Positions 54,430-62,931 of a stretch of DNA of 64,000 nt are shown in pieces. The notes under the pieces were generated by a model, which saw only the letters and a program-made list of their open reading frames with translations, searched no databases and had not been told where the DNA came from. The DNA is taken from the NCBI RefSeq assembly GCF_026155325.1, contig NZ_JAPFPW010000013.1:32818-96817 (forward strand), in the 5' to 3' direction. Within the stretch, counting starts at the first letter, position 1. Every line of letters begins with the position of its first letter. A program made the translations under genes and the position numbers. This stretch comes from Desulfobotulus pelophilus (GTDB lineage: Bacteria; Desulfobacterota; Desulfobacteria; Desulfobacterales; ASO4-4).

Positions 54430-54441
54430 AGGGATTTCAAA

Positions 54442-54528
54442 TGGTACCGGAGGAGAGACTCGAACTCTCAAGGGCATAAGCCCGGCGGATTTTGAGTCCG
54501 CTGCGTCTACCAATTCCACCACTCCGGC
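54442..54528 (-). tRNA. tRNA-Leu (anticodon CAA)
   Basis: An 87-nucleotide class II tRNA with a long variable arm, acceptor stem GCCGGAG/CTCCGGT, anticodon loop CTCAAAA (anticodon CAA, reads UUG) and T-loop GTTCGAGTC. CCA is encoded. A strong promoter and terminator flank it. Confidence 0.96.
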
Positions 54529-54541
54529 ATCTGAGTTGCAT

Positions 54542-54570
54542 TTTTTAGAGCAAAGCCTTTTTTTTGTCAA
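54542..54570 (-). promoter_or_regulatory. Promoter of tRNA-Leu
   Basis: On the minus strand TTGACA (54565-54570), 17 bases, then TAAAAA (54542-54547). The -10 box lies 14 bases from the tRNA 5' end. Confidence 0.75.
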
Positions 54571-54575
54571 TGACT

Positions 54576-55241
54576 TTAGCATTTTCCCGCAAGCGCCCGG
54601 AAAATTTTATCCGCAGAGAGGGCTCCCTCCCTCAGAATAAGGGGGGGGGAAGATGTGGCATCCACCACTGTGGACCCCGGACCTCCGTGGAGGATACCGG
54701 CGTCGAGTACGCAATCGGCGGTTGTGATCAGTTCCGGGGAGAGATCCTGCAGAGAGGATACGCCGGGCTGGCCGGAAAGATTGGCACTGGTTCCAGTGAT
54801 AGGTCCTCCTGCAGCGCGGACAAGGGCTGCTGCCACGGGATGTTCCGGTATGCGGATACCGATTTTGCCCGTTCCTGCGGTAAGGCCTGCCGGAAGATGG
54901 CTCTTGGCTTTTAGTACCAGAGTGAGCCGTCCCGGCCAGAAAGATTTCATAAGCAGGCTGGCTTCGTCGGAGACATCTTTCACGTGGGACATCACCGATG
55001 CAAGATCGGCGGCCAGAATGAGCAGGGGATTATTTCCCGGCCTGCCTTTAGCCTTGAAGACCTTTTCTATGGCCATGGGGCGGAGAGCATCCACGCCCAT
55101 GCCATACAGGCAGAAGGTGGGAAAGATTACAAGCCCTCCTGCCCGGATGCGGAGGGCTGCCTGTTCTATTTCTGCCGCACTGGGATGATACGAATTACCA
55201 CAATGCGGCCCGTTCGGTAGTAAGGGTATATCAGGGGACAA
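54576..55241 (-). CDS. L-threonylcarbamoyladenylate synthase (TsaC/YrdC/Sua5 family)
   Basis: This cytoplasmic enzyme makes threonylcarbamoyl-AMP for t6A modification of ANN-decoding tRNAs. The protein of about 221 residues shows GGLVIFPTFCLYGMGVDA (usually PTETVYGLG), KGRPGNNPLLIL and GTSANLSG. The Sua5 C-terminal domain is absent, so it is the short YrdC form. The start is uncertain: I use TTG 55241, which overlaps the purDE stop by 11 bases, because the family domain begins about 25 residues later. The tRNA-Leu gene lies 47 bases downstream. Confidence 0.85.
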   Translation of the reverse strand: MSPDIPLLPNGPHCGNSYHPSAAEIEQAALRIRAGGLVIFPTFCLYGMGVDALRPMAIEKVFKAKGRPGNNPLLILAADLASVMSHVKDVSDEASLLMKSFWPGRLTLVLKAKSHLPAGLTAGTGKIGIRIPEHPVAAALVRAAGGPITGTSANLSGQPGVSSLQDLSPELITTADCVLDAGILHGGPGSTVVDATSSPPLILREGALSADKIFRALAGKC

Positions 55242-56997
55242 GGGTTCTGGCCTTTTCTTCAACTTTGTCTGCCATTTCTTTTTTGAAGGCCGTAAGTTTT
55301 GCGGCCAGTTCCGCGTCGGCAATGGCCAGCATCTGTACGGCCAGAATGCCCGCATTGTACGCTCCTGGTTTGCCGATGGCTACGGTGGCCACGGGGACTC
55401 CGGGGGGCATCTGTACTGTGGACAGGAGGGCATCCAGGCCCTGCAGGGCAGAGGAGTCAATGGGAACTCCGATGATGGGCAAGGTGGTCCCTGCAGCCAT
55501 GGCACCTGCGAGGTGGGCGGCATGGCCTGCACCGGCAATGATAACGCCCATCCCTTTTTCCCGGGCAGAGGATGCAAAGAGGGCCGCTTTTTCGGGGGTT
55601 CTGTGGGCAGAAGCAATGGTCATCTCATAAGGGACATCAAATTTTTTGAGTACGCTTACCACTTCCATCATGACTGGAAGGTCGGAGTCGCTGCCCATGA
55701 CAATGCCCACTCTGGGAGCACGGTCCTGTTTTTCAATGGCTTTCATGGCAATATCCTTTCGATAATGACAGTTGGTAAATGAAATACGGGAAACGGCTCT
55801 GTAGGCATTGGCTGCAGCCTGCTCCACACTATCTCCCAGAGAAGTGACACCCAGAACCCGTCCACCGCTGGAGACAACGGCACCCTGACCCGTGGTGGTG
55901 CCCGCATGGAAAACCACCGTATCCGGAAGCGATGCCGCCTCTCCAAGACCCCGAATGATTTCTCCTCTGGTATAGCTGCCCGGATAACCGCCTGCTGCCA
56001 TGACCACACAGACGGCAGCTCTGGGGTCCACCTTCAGGGAGCAGGTGTGCAGGCGTTCTTCCACCACGGCTTCCATGAGTGTAATGATGTCGGACTGAAT
56101 GCGCATCATGAGGGGCTGGGTTTCGGGATCGCCGAAGCGGGCGTTGAACTCCAGTACTCTGATCTGATCTCTGTGGATCATCATTCCCGCATAGAGGACT
56201 CCCTTGAACGGGCGGCCTTCCGCAGCCATGGCTCTGACGGCGGGTTCCAGTACTTCTTTTGTTATTTTACGCTGCATAAAAAGATCCACCACGGGTGCAG
56301 GGGAATAGGCACCCATGCCACCGGTGTTGGGGCCTTTATCATCGTCATAAACCGCTTTATGATCCTGAGAAGAAGGGAGGATCAGGATGCTTTTTCCGTC
56401 CGTCAGAGCGATGATGGAAGCTTCTTCGCCTTCCAGTCTTTCTTCCACAAGGATGGTGGTACCTGCTTCACCAAAGGCTTTTTCTCCGAGCATGTTCTGT
56501 ATGGCTTTTTCTGCTTCCTCCATATGGAAACAGACGACAACCCCTTTACCTGCTGCGAGACCGTCGGCCTTGATGACAACCTGGCCATTCAGGCTGCGGG
56601 CAAAGGTCAGTGCCTGATTTTTATCCGTAAAACTTTGTCCCTTTGCCGTAGGGATGCCGTAACGGACCATGATATTTTTGGCAAAGGCCTTAGAGGCTTC
56701 AAGCTCTGCTGCTTTTGCCGAAGGGCCGAATATTTTGAGGCCAGCAGCCTCAAAAGCATCCACAATACCTGCGGCAAGAGGCACTTCGGGACCAACAACG
56801 GTAAGGTCAATGGCATGGGAAAGGGCAAAACTTTTTAATTCATCAATGGCATCGGCGGCAATGTCCACGCACTCGGCCAGACCGGCTATGCCGGGATTTC
56901 CTGGAGCGCAGTAAATTTTCCGGACTCTGGAACTCTGGCTGATTTTCCAGATAAGGGCGTGTTCTCTGCCGCCACCCCCCACAACAAGTATATTCAT
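55231..56997 (-). CDS. purD: PurD-PurE fusion: GAR synthetase plus N5-CAIR mutase
   Basis: This 588-residue protein carries two steps of purine biosynthesis. Residues 1 to about 424 are GAR synthetase (PurD): NILVVGGGGREHALIWKI, KADGLAAGKGVVV, NTGGMGAYSP and FNARFGDPETQ. Residues about 427-588 are N5-CAIR mutase (PurE): GIVMGSDSDLPVM, SAHRTPEK, AGAGHAAHLAGA and PVATVAIG. No PurK is seen. The ORF is continuous. At residue 418 there is an internal ATG (55746) with AAAGGA seven bases upstream, so PurE might also be made alone. A terminator from the ddl unit lies just upstream. Confidence 0.94.
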   Translation of the reverse strand: MNILVVGGGGREHALIWKISQSSRVRKIYCAPGNPGIAGLAECVDIAADAIDELKSFALSHAIDLTVVGPEVPLAAGIVDAFEAAGLKIFGPSAKAAELEASKAFAKNIMVRYGIPTAKGQSFTDKNQALTFARSLNGQVVIKADGLAAGKGVVVCFHMEEAEKAIQNMLGEKAFGEAGTTILVEERLEGEEASIIALTDGKSILILPSSQDHKAVYDDDKGPNTGGMGAYSPAPVVDLFMQRKITKEVLEPAVRAMAAEGRPFKGVLYAGMMIHRDQIRVLEFNARFGDPETQPLMMRIQSDIITLMEAVVEERLHTCSLKVDPRAAVCVVMAAGGYPGSYTRGEIIRGLGEAASLPDTVVFHAGTTTGQGAVVSSGGRVLGVTSLGDSVEQAAANAYRAVSRISFTNCHYRKDIAMKAIEKQDRAPRVGIVMGSDSDLPVMMEVVSVLKKFDVPYEMTIASAHRTPEKAALFASSAREKGMGVIIAGAGHAAHLAGAMAAGTTLPIIGVPIDSSALQGLDALLSTVQMPPGVPVATVAIGKPGAYNAGILAVQMLAIADAELAAKLTAFKKEMADKVEEKARTLVP

Positions 56998-57026
56998 GAC
57001 GTCTCCTTATGGACCGGTTTTTCGTA

Positions 57027-57053
57027 TAAAAAAGCTCTGGTTTGCACCAGAGC
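57027..57053 (-). terminator. Terminator after ddl
   Basis: GCTCTGG pairs with CCAGAGC (loop of six), followed by TTTTTT on the minus strand. It separates the ddl unit from purDE, which therefore needs its own promoter. Confidence 0.88.
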
Positions 57054-57102
57054 CGAACAGGACAGAGAGATGGGTTCTCTGTCTTCTTTTTTCTTCAAGA
57101 AA

Positions 57103-58044
57103 CTATAACGGGTTCTTTTTTAACCGTAACTGGATAAGGCCGTCAATCAATTTCGAAAAGGAAATGCCCGCCGTTTTTGCGGCAAGGGGAAGAAGGCTGG
57201 TAGGGGTCATGCCGGGCAGAGTATTGGTTTCAAGGATGAACAGTTCCTTGTCATTTTTTAAAATGAAATCTGACCGGCTGTAGCCTTCGCAATAAAGGGT
57301 TTTATGGGCCAGGATAGCTGCGTTTTGTATCTCGCAGGTCAGTGCCTCCGGAATGGGTGCCGGACAGATTTCTTCTGTGGCACCGGGGGTGTATTTGGCG
57401 GCGTAATCGAAAAACTGGAATTGCTTGCCGGGTTTGATTTCAATGACGGGCAAGGCTTGAACAGGCTCATAGCCCCATACGGCACAGGTCATTTCCCGTC
57501 CTTTGATATACGGTTCCGCAATGCCGGATGGTCCGCAGGAAAGGCAGATCAAGCAGGCTTTTTGAATGTCTTCTTTGTGGTGAACAATGCTCATGCCGAG
57601 ACTGGAGCCGCCATGGGCTGGTTTGATAACCAGAGGAAGCCCGATCTGCTGAAGCAGTTCTTCTGCCAGTTTCGAGCTGTAGGCTTCAAAAGTTAGCCAT
57701 GGAGGTGTCGTCAGTCCGTTGCAGGCAAAGGCGTGTTTGGCAGCAAGCTTGTTGCAGGCCATGGCACTGCCAAGAACACCAGACCCCTGATAGGGGATAT
57801 CCAGGAGATCCAGAAGTCCCTGAAGTCTGCCATCTTCACCATTCTCGCCGTGTACCACCAGAAAGGCAAAATCAATGGATTGTCTGTCTTTGACAAGTTG
57901 GTCGATATCTTTGGCCGCATCATAACGGGTGACAGAATAGGCCTGGGGATCAAGGGCTTCTTCGACGGCTTTGGCACCGGCAAGGGCAACGTCCCTTTCG
58001 TTAGAAGAGCCACCGGTAATGAGAGCTAGCTGGCATTGTTTCAT
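57103..58044 (-). CDS. ddl: D-alanine-D-alanine ligase
   Basis: Ddl joins two D-Ala for peptidoglycan precursors. The 313-residue ATP-grasp protein has GGSSNERDVALAGAKAV (N-terminal substrate loop), VVHGENGEDGRLQG, KPAHGGSSLGMS and the C-terminal FILETNTLPGMTPTSL. The length is standard. The ATG overlaps the stop of the SHOCT-like gene by 4 bases. Confidence 0.94.
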   Translation of the reverse strand: MKQCQLALITGGSSNERDVALAGAKAVEEALDPQAYSVTRYDAAKDIDQLVKDRQSIDFAFLVVHGENGEDGRLQGLLDLLDIPYQGSGVLGSAMACNKLAAKHAFACNGLTTPPWLTFEAYSSKLAEELLQQIGLPLVIKPAHGGSSLGMSIVHHKEDIQKACLICLSCGPSGIAEPYIKGREMTCAVWGYEPVQALPVIEIKPGKQFQFFDYAAKYTPGATEEICPAPIPEALTCEIQNAAILAHKTLYCEGYSRSDFILKNDKELFILETNTLPGMTPTSLLPLAAKTAGISFSKLIDGLIQLRLKKNPL

Positions 58045-58664
58045 GGTCTGCTAAGATTCCTTCTACTTTCCGGTTCTTGAATAGAGATGTCCATAATATC
58101 CCTTTCTCCAGAGAGTCCGGAGCCTAGGGATTCGGGAAGGACTCTGTCTGCATTCCGGAAAATCTGTTGTTTGGCCATTTCATATTCTTCACGGGTGATC
58201 AGCTCATTTTCATACATACGGCCAAGTTCCGTAAGCTGTTTTACCTGAAGGCCTTCGGGGGATTCCAGCTGAATCATACCCGGTGCCTGACGGTTTTTTT
58301 TCTCTCCCATGCGTAGGGCGGCAAAACCTCCCAGTAGGCTTATCTCCACATTTCTGCCTGCAAACTCCGGGAGAGCCAACATTTCTTTGAGGGAGCGTTT
58401 TTCTTCCCTCATGCGGCGGAGAAAGTAATAGCCAGTTCCGAATACAGCAAGTAGCCCGGCCAGAAAAATCCATGTCATATAATGAACGATGCCGCGGAAA
58501 AAAAGTACGAGCAGCCCTAGAACAGCCACAAGCATGACGTTGAGCAGTACAATACCGTAGGCCATGAATATGCTGCTGGCAATACCTTCCGTAGGCAGAG
58601 GTTCCCGTTTGGGTCTGGGTTTATATCCGGTTGTTTTTTCTTGTTTTTTATGTCTGAATTTCAT
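58041..58664 (-). CDS. Membrane protein with SHOCT-like C-terminal motif
   Basis: This 207-residue protein has a basic N-terminus, two transmembrane helices at about 33-84, a cytoplasmic region and a short C-terminal helical motif of SHOCT type (LTELGRMYENELITREEYEM). SHOCT motifs are thought to mediate oligomerisation. No enzyme domain is seen. It ends in ATGA overlap with ddl, so they are cotranscribed. The role is unknown. Confidence 0.78.
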   Translation of the reverse strand: MKFRHKKQEKTTGYKPRPKREPLPTEGIASSIFMAYGIVLLNVMLVAVLGLLVLFFRGIVHYMTWIFLAGLLAVFGTGYYFLRRMREEKRSLKEMLALPEFAGRNVEISLLGGFAALRMGEKKNRQAPGMIQLESPEGLQVKQLTELGRMYENELITREEYEMAKQQIFRNADRVLPESLGSGLSGERDIMDISIQEPESRRNLSRP

Positions 58665-58682
58665 GGGGCTCCGTGGTGCTTG

Positions 58683-59054
58683 TCAGCATTGATTCTGTTC
58701 GATACGGTCCACAAGTCGGGGAAGATATTCTTCTGGAATTTCCCTGTCGGGCCGTGATGGTTGCGCCATGTTTATTTTGCGGATCATGATATTGATCCGG
58801 GTAATGATTGTGTGTTTGGTTGTAAGGTCGGGGGTTTTTTCCAGAAGCTCTCTGGCTGTATGAATTTCTTTTCTCAGCTCCAGTTCAGGAGGGAGAAAGT
58901 CCGCCGTTTTCAGCATATGATAGGCCATGCGGAGGTCTTCCGGGATTGAAATGGTTTCCATGGGCAGGGGCTTTCCTGATCCAGGGAGATTGGAAAATCG
59001 GCCCTTCTTCTGTGCCTCCAGAATTTTTTCCTCAGCAATTTTGTCCATTAACAT
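58683..59054 (-). CDS. DUF1992 / DnaJC28-like conserved protein
   Basis: This 123-residue cytoplasmic protein has the conserved DUF1992 segment IAEEKILEAQKKGRFSNLPG, then GKPLP. The family is shared with eukaryotic DNAJC28 but has no J domain here, and its function is unknown. The ATG at 59054 has AAGGA nine bases upstream. It lies 18 bases upstream of the SHOCT-like gene and begins the ddl operon. Confidence 0.85.
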   Translation of the reverse strand: MLMDKIAEEKILEAQKKGRFSNLPGSGKPLPMETISIPEDLRMAYHMLKTADFLPPELELRKEIHTARELLEKTPDLTTKHTIITRINIMIRKINMAQPSRPDREIPEEYLPRLVDRIEQNQC

Positions 59055-59628
59055 TTTGGCCTGTCCTTGGGCTGGGGTTACAAGCAGGCATGATCTGCCT
59101 CCCTTAAACAGTTTATCAGTCTATAAAATCATGAATGGATTGGCAAGGTATCTGTAAGGTAAAGGTACTCGCTGTTGGTATTCTGATGGCAACACTGTCT
59201 GACCGGTTGAATTTTCAGATAAAAAAATATTGATCATGGGCTAATCAAATCCAATTGCACGAAAAAAGATGTGGGTGATCTCTCTTGTGATGGTTCATGA
59301 AAACGAGACCTGTGGGTTTTGCGGGATACGGACTCTCGGGAAATAATAAGGTCGCCTTTTGGCTGCCGGAAAATTGATAATGAAAAGCTAAAAACAAACG
59401 GGCAAATCCATTTTCCTTGCCCTTAGTATTTAATTTTTTACTCTGGTTCTTTCTGGGAGAATGGTACGGCAGAGCCTTCTTTTTCGTTGGTATCAATATG
59501 TATTTACTTGATATGGTTTGCCATGGTAGCAAAAGAATATGGATAAAAACAAAGAGGCCGATACAGGATGAACGCAGAGAAGAAAGAGATGAAAGTTATT
59601 TTACCTCTATCCTTGGGAGGACAGATAG
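59055..59628. other. 574-base intergenic region at the border of the accessory segment
   Basis: Base composition turns AT-rich here, unlike the genes to the left. No convincing gene is seen. GGGCAA/TTGCCC (59400-59422) is a weak hairpin followed by T-rich sequence. An open frame from 59417 to 59632 ends in ATGA overlap with the RDD gene but has no start with a ribosome-binding site. Confidence 0.4.
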
Positions 59629-60084
59629 ATGAGTGAAAAGGAATATGCAGGATTTTGGATTAGGGCAGGCGCTACGATTATCGATTCAATCTTGCTGCTT
59701 ATAATTATTATGCCCATACTGATATCTATATATGGCGCTGGCTATATATTTAACGAGGCTTTTGTTCAGGGTTTCTGGGATATCCTTTTCAGTTACATAT
59801 TGCCTGCGATAGCGGTGATTCTTTTTTGGGCGTACAAGTCCGCTACTCCTGGAAAAATGGTAACAAAGCTGACTATCGTGGATGCAAAGACGGGGGGTAA
59901 ACCTTCCACAAAGCAATGTATTATCCGTTATTTCGGCTATTATCTTTCCGTCATTCCATTGTTTCTTGGAATGATATGGGTTGCTTTTGATAAAAGAAAA
60001 CAAGGCTGGCATGATAAGCTTGCCAACACTGTGGTAATCAGAAATAGCAATCCGGAGCCCGTTGCTTGTGAACAGAAGGCATAA
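59629..60084 (+). CDS. RDD family membrane protein
   Basis: This 151-residue inner-membrane protein has three hydrophobic helices. It begins EYAGFWIRAGATIIDSILLL, where the Arg and Asp residues define the RDD domain, and later has PGKMVTKLTIVDAKTG and FDKRKQGWHDKLANTVVI. The function of the family is mostly unknown; some have been linked to Na+/H+ exchange. ATG 59629 follows GGGAGG eight bases upstream. It is the first complete gene of the accessory stretch. Confidence 0.86.
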   Translation: MSEKEYAGFWIRAGATIIDSILLLIIIMPILISIYGAGYIFNEAFVQGFWDILFSYILPAIAVILFWAYKSATPGKMVTKLTIVDAKTGGKPSTKQCIIRYFGYYLSVIPLFLGMIWVAFDKRKQGWHDKLANTVVIRNSNPEPVACEQKA

Positions 60085-60518
60085 GCCGCATACGCGCTGA
60101 AAGCGGAAAGGTCTTTTTTAGAGCGCAGCCGGATAATCCATGGCTCTTTTCTTCTTTTGAGAGGGAGGAGGACCGTCTTTTTTTCATCTGTGATGCAGTA
60201 TCCCATGCGGAAGGGGGCGTCGCGGCCGGAGTGGGCGAGACAACTTCTTCCTTGTCGGCGTTTTACCTTACTGACCTCCACTGTACCGGACTCTGAATTC
60301 AGGCAATGCAGGAGGTAGTGATGACGTGCTGGTACCTGTCATTATGAATAGTGCGATTCCGGGCTGTTCTATTTTTTTGTGCTTTGGCAGAGGAGTCATG
60401 CACTGCTGAAATATGTCAACGCCCGGTACGGCTTTCCTTTGATTCTTCCGGCAATCTAATGGGTACAGCCTCTATGGGATATCTGCTCCATCCCCCGGAA
60501 AGGCAAATTTCCAGACCT
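60085..60518. other. 434-base region without a recognisable gene
   Basis: No gene is supported on either strand; open frames are short, broken and without ribosome-binding sites. It is likely decayed accessory DNA, in keeping with the gene fragment just to the right. Confidence 0.4.
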
Positions 60519-60878
60519 CTAGCAGCAATCTGAATCCGCCCGTGGCCTATCCTGAGCTTCCGTGTCCACGGGAAAGAATCGTATGTACCCCCTCCCGCTG
60601 CAGTTCTCTTTCAGCATGACACGGATTGGAGGCGTGAATGGTTCGATCATTCCGTCCGGAATAAATTCCATTTCAATATACACGTTGCCCGCCACGGAGA
60701 GTCCTTTCCGGATTTTGATTTTACTTTTGATAATAGCAATTATGTAGCTGCAGGTTAATGACGGGCGCTCTTCCTTGCCGATACCCTGCAGGGTAAGATC
60801 GGCCCCACTGATGGGGTTTACTTTGCTGCCATATGGTGTTGCGACCCAGATGGTGCTGTTCCCTCTGTATCCGTCCCA
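60519..60878 (-). pseudogene. Protein-coding fragment without a start codon
   Basis: A frame of about 120 codons is open from a stop to a stop, with protein-like composition but no usable start. Recognisable stretches are IWVATPYGSKVNPISGADLT, GNVYIEMEFIPDGMIEPFTP and GRGYIRFFPVD. I do not recognise the family. The 5' part seems lost, as expected for a decaying cargo gene. An alternative is an expressed gene with a non-standard start. Confidence 0.4.
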
Positions 60879-60920
60879 TTAAAATACGAAAATACGATCC
60901 GTAACGGATACAGAAAAGCC

Positions 60921-60951
60921 CCTGCGCTGAAAGAATGCGGAGGTTTTTTTT
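60921..60951 (+). terminator. Terminator-like hairpin in the accessory stretch
   Basis: CCTGCGC pairs with GCGGAGG (one mismatch, nine-base loop) and is followed by eight T. No plus-strand gene ends directly before it, so it may be a remnant. Confidence 0.4.
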
Positions 60952-61158
60952 ATGGACTATGACAGGAATAAGCGTCAGATTTCTTTCTGAAAGCTTGCTA
61001 TTCAGTTGTAAGGGGAGTAGGCTGTCAGAATAGTTTTGAACAAGATGAGTGGGCTTTGTGGACCGCATACTGTTATGTTGAGCCATGCAATCCTATGTGG
61101 GGCATCAAACCACCGGGTCTACGGCTTGCGAAATTCTCACGGAAAAAGGAGAAGCAAC

Positions 61159-61305
61159 ATGCTTGAGACCATTGCGATTGTTTTGATTGTTGTTTGGGTA
61201 TTGGGTCTGGTCAGCTCTCAGACCATGGGTGGATTTATTCATGTCCTTTTGATTATCGCCGTTGTGGTGGTATTGCTTCGTGTCATTAAAGGCAGACGTT
61301 TGTAA
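61159..61305 (+). CDS. Lmo0937-type tiny membrane protein
   Basis: This 48-residue protein is one or two membrane helices: MLETIAIVLIVVWVLGLVSS followed by a hydrophobic stretch and the basic end VIKGRRL. It matches the Lmo0937 family of very small membrane proteins, often stress-related, with no known function. ATG 61159 has an AAGGAG ribosome-binding site. Its stop overlaps the next small frame by one base (TAATG). Confidence 0.75.
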   Translation: MLETIAIVLIVVWVLGLVSSQTMGGFIHVLLIIAVVVVLLRVIKGRRL

Positions 61306-61457
61306 TGAGGCTGGCATGCGTCTATTCTGCAGGGTACCAGGCACAGAAGGATTCAGTTGTTACCAATCTTGAATTTTCGGGGAACCCTGAAGGTAACCAG
61401 GTGCTCTGCCCAAGGTGGGTGTGCGAGATCATTACTAAACAGGAGAAAATGGAATGA
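61305..61457 (+). CDS. Possible 50-residue gene joined on both sides
   Basis: This frame starts at ATG 61305 inside the TAATG junction after the Lmo0937-type gene and ends in ATGA with the DUF3185 gene. It has no recognised family, a few Cys residues and no membrane helix. A fit at both ends is unusual for a chance frame, but composition is unremarkable. Either it is a translated small protein or a linker that couples two small genes. Confidence 0.35.
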   Translation: MRLACVYSAGYQAQKDSVVTNLEFSGNPEGNQVLCPRWVCEIITKQEKME

Positions 61458-61675
61458 ATATAATCAAGATGGCGGCAATTGTGCTGATTGTGGCTGGCGT
61501 ACTGGGGTTGGTTTATGGCGGTTTCAGCTACACGAAAGAAACCCATGGGGCCAAGCTGGGGGCAATAGAACTGACGGTAAAGGACAAGCAGAAGGTCAAT
61601 GTTCCAGTTTGGGCAGGCGTGGGGGCGATAGCCATTGGCAGTGTGCTCTTGCTCTTCGGAAGAGTCAATCCCTGA
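61454..61675 (+). CDS. DUF3185 family small membrane protein
   Basis: This 73-residue inner-membrane protein has two helices: AAIVLIVAGVLGLVYGGFSY near the start, and VPVWAGVGAIAIGSVLLLFG near the end, with KLGAIELTVKDKQ between. That layout and sequence match DUF3185, of unknown function and common beside small stress-related membrane proteins. ATG 61454 follows AGGAG. A terminator follows about 70 bases later. Confidence 0.8.
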   Translation: MNIIKMAAIVLIVAGVLGLVYGGFSYTKETHGAKLGAIELTVKDKQKVNVPVWAGVGAIAIGSVLLLFGRVNP

Positions 61676-61742
61676 TCGAGGTACCCCCTGTTTAGAAAAA
61701 TATTTCAGAAGAAAAAAGTTTATTTTTTCAACCCTACAATAG

Positions 61743-61780
61743 AAATCCCCGCACCGAAAAGGATGCAGGGATTTTTTTTA
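61743..61780 (+). terminator. Terminator after the DUF3185 gene
   Basis: AAATCCC-C-GCA pairs with TGC-A-GGGATTT (loop of ten), followed by a T-run. Confidence 0.85.
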
Positions 61781-61878
61781 TGCGTATGGCTGGGCTGCTG
61801 CGCCATAATTCAGAAGAACTGGAGACTGGTTTCATGGTGGTTGCGGGCTGAGGATGCAGAAAATGCGAAGAGCATCGT

Positions 61879-62217
61879 TTACAGAGATACCCAGTGATAC
61901 AGACGGCTAGCGAGCAGGTTCCGGATGGGGCCGCATAGGACGAGTTTGCGGGCAAGGCTGCTCAGGTCTTTCCGGTCCTGGGTTACGGTGTGAATGGCCG
62001 GAGCCGTCAAGGAGATCCGGCCTGCCTGGATATGGCGGGAAGCATTTTCGGAGGCCATCCAGTTGGTGACGTTTTTGGCTGCTGGTTTCCTGAACAGGAA
62101 GCCCGGCTTGTCGGGGGGCTTCTGCTCTGTTTGAAATGAGGGAGCATCCAGCCTGATGCTGGAAAGTCCTTCCGACCCGAAGCTTCTGATTCGGGTAAGA
62201 GGAGGAATGGGTAGCGA
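61879..62217 (-). pseudogene. Open fragment of about 112 codons, unknown family
   Basis: The frame is open from a stop to the TAA at 61879-61881, with protein-like composition but no clear start. Stretches include KPGFLFRKPAAKNVTNWMAS, then RHIQAGRISLTAPAIHTVTQ, then SSLARKLVLCG. I do not recognise it. It lies just after the integrase remnant on the same strand, so it is probably a decayed mobile-element gene. Confidence 0.45.
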
Positions 62218-62234
62218 TCAGCCAGCATAGAGAA

Positions 62235-62689
62235 GGAGTTCTGCACGAGTGGCGGCGTGATGTCCTGTGCTTTTTTGATCTGATGGCATGCAGAATTTTA
62301 CTATCCATCCGAAAGTTGGTTTTTGGGAGAGGTTTCGGGACCGTCTGCCGTGTGTATTTGGGGTAAAACGTTCGTTTGCAAGGTGCGGAAGGCTGTTTTT
62401 TACCACTCTCTTCTGCCTTAGCCAGTTTTTTGTGTGTGAGGCGTCCCTTTGGCAATCGTAGAAGGGCCATCTCCGGCCATCAGGCGGTTTTTTTGAGGGA
62501 GAAGGGGGAAGGGTGCCCAGGACCGCGGTTTGCTGTTTCCCTTTGATCCGGTAGCGTACATGCCATGACTTTTTTTCCAGATGGCTGAACAATCAGGTGC
62601 AGCCCACCGCCGTCCGGCAGGGTGTATCTTTGCTGCTAAGGAACCGTACATTCACACTCTGCGGAAGTGATAGCGTATTTTGCTGTCAT
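62235..62689 (-). pseudogene. Disrupted P4-type tyrosine recombinase (integrase) gene, N-terminal half
   Basis: An intact start, MTAKYAITSAECE, is followed by an in-frame TAG at codon 18 (62636-62638), then YTLPDGGGLHLIVQPSGKK, a frameshift in a run of seven A, and KSWHVRYRIKGKQQTAVLG. After further frameshifts come ASHTKNWLRQKR, HLANERFT, FRMDSKILHAIRSKK and DITPPL. This is the order of P4-type integrases (DUF4102 arm-binding domain, then core-binding domain). The catalytic domain with R-H-R-Y residues is missing. It lies 243 bases from tRNA-Met. Confidence 0.8.
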
Positions 62690-62709
62690 GTCAGCCTTTT
62701 TTCCTGATT

Positions 62710-62791
62710 TTGAGTAGCCAGGATTCAGGGACTTGAAAAGGGCGAGTAACCGGATTTTTCCCGTTGCAATGCGTACTCGCTGGTTACTCAA
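62710..62791. repeat. Attachment-site-like region with arm repeats and a tRNA-derived core
   Basis: CAGGGACTTGAA (62726-62737) exactly repeats 12 bases of the tRNA-Met T-arm region (62943-62954), in the same orientation. Around it lie repeats of one motif: TTGAGTAGCC (62710), GCGAGTAACC (62742), and inverted GTACTCGC (62773) and GGTTACTCAA (62782). This resembles a phage-type core with integrase arm sites. It sits between the tRNA and the integrase remnant. Confidence 0.5.
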
Positions 62792-62895
62792 AAAAACCTT
62801 GCCTAGGAAGCTATTCCTTAGTCTGGCATGACAGGGTATGCATGGGTAAAAAAAGGGGGGGGGAAGAGATGCGTGGTTAATGGATTTCAGGCAAT

Positions 62896-62919
62896 AAAAA
62901 AGCCGCCTTTCGGCGGCTT
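62896..62919 (-). terminator. Terminator after tRNA-Met
   Basis: AAGCCGCC pairs with GGCGGCTT (loop of four), followed on the minus strand by a T-run. It lies 12 bases after the tRNA 3' end. Confidence 0.92.
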
Positions 62920-62931
62920 ACAATTTGGTGT

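Noticed and set aside
59417..59632. Plus-strand frame ending in ATGA with the RDD gene
   Set aside because: It begins at a TTG with no ribosome-binding site in a low-complexity AT-rich stretch, so the overlap alone is not enough.
59940..60281. Minus-strand frame opposite the end of the RDD gene
   Set aside because: Most of it lies antisense to the supported RDD gene or in the empty region, and no family is recognised.
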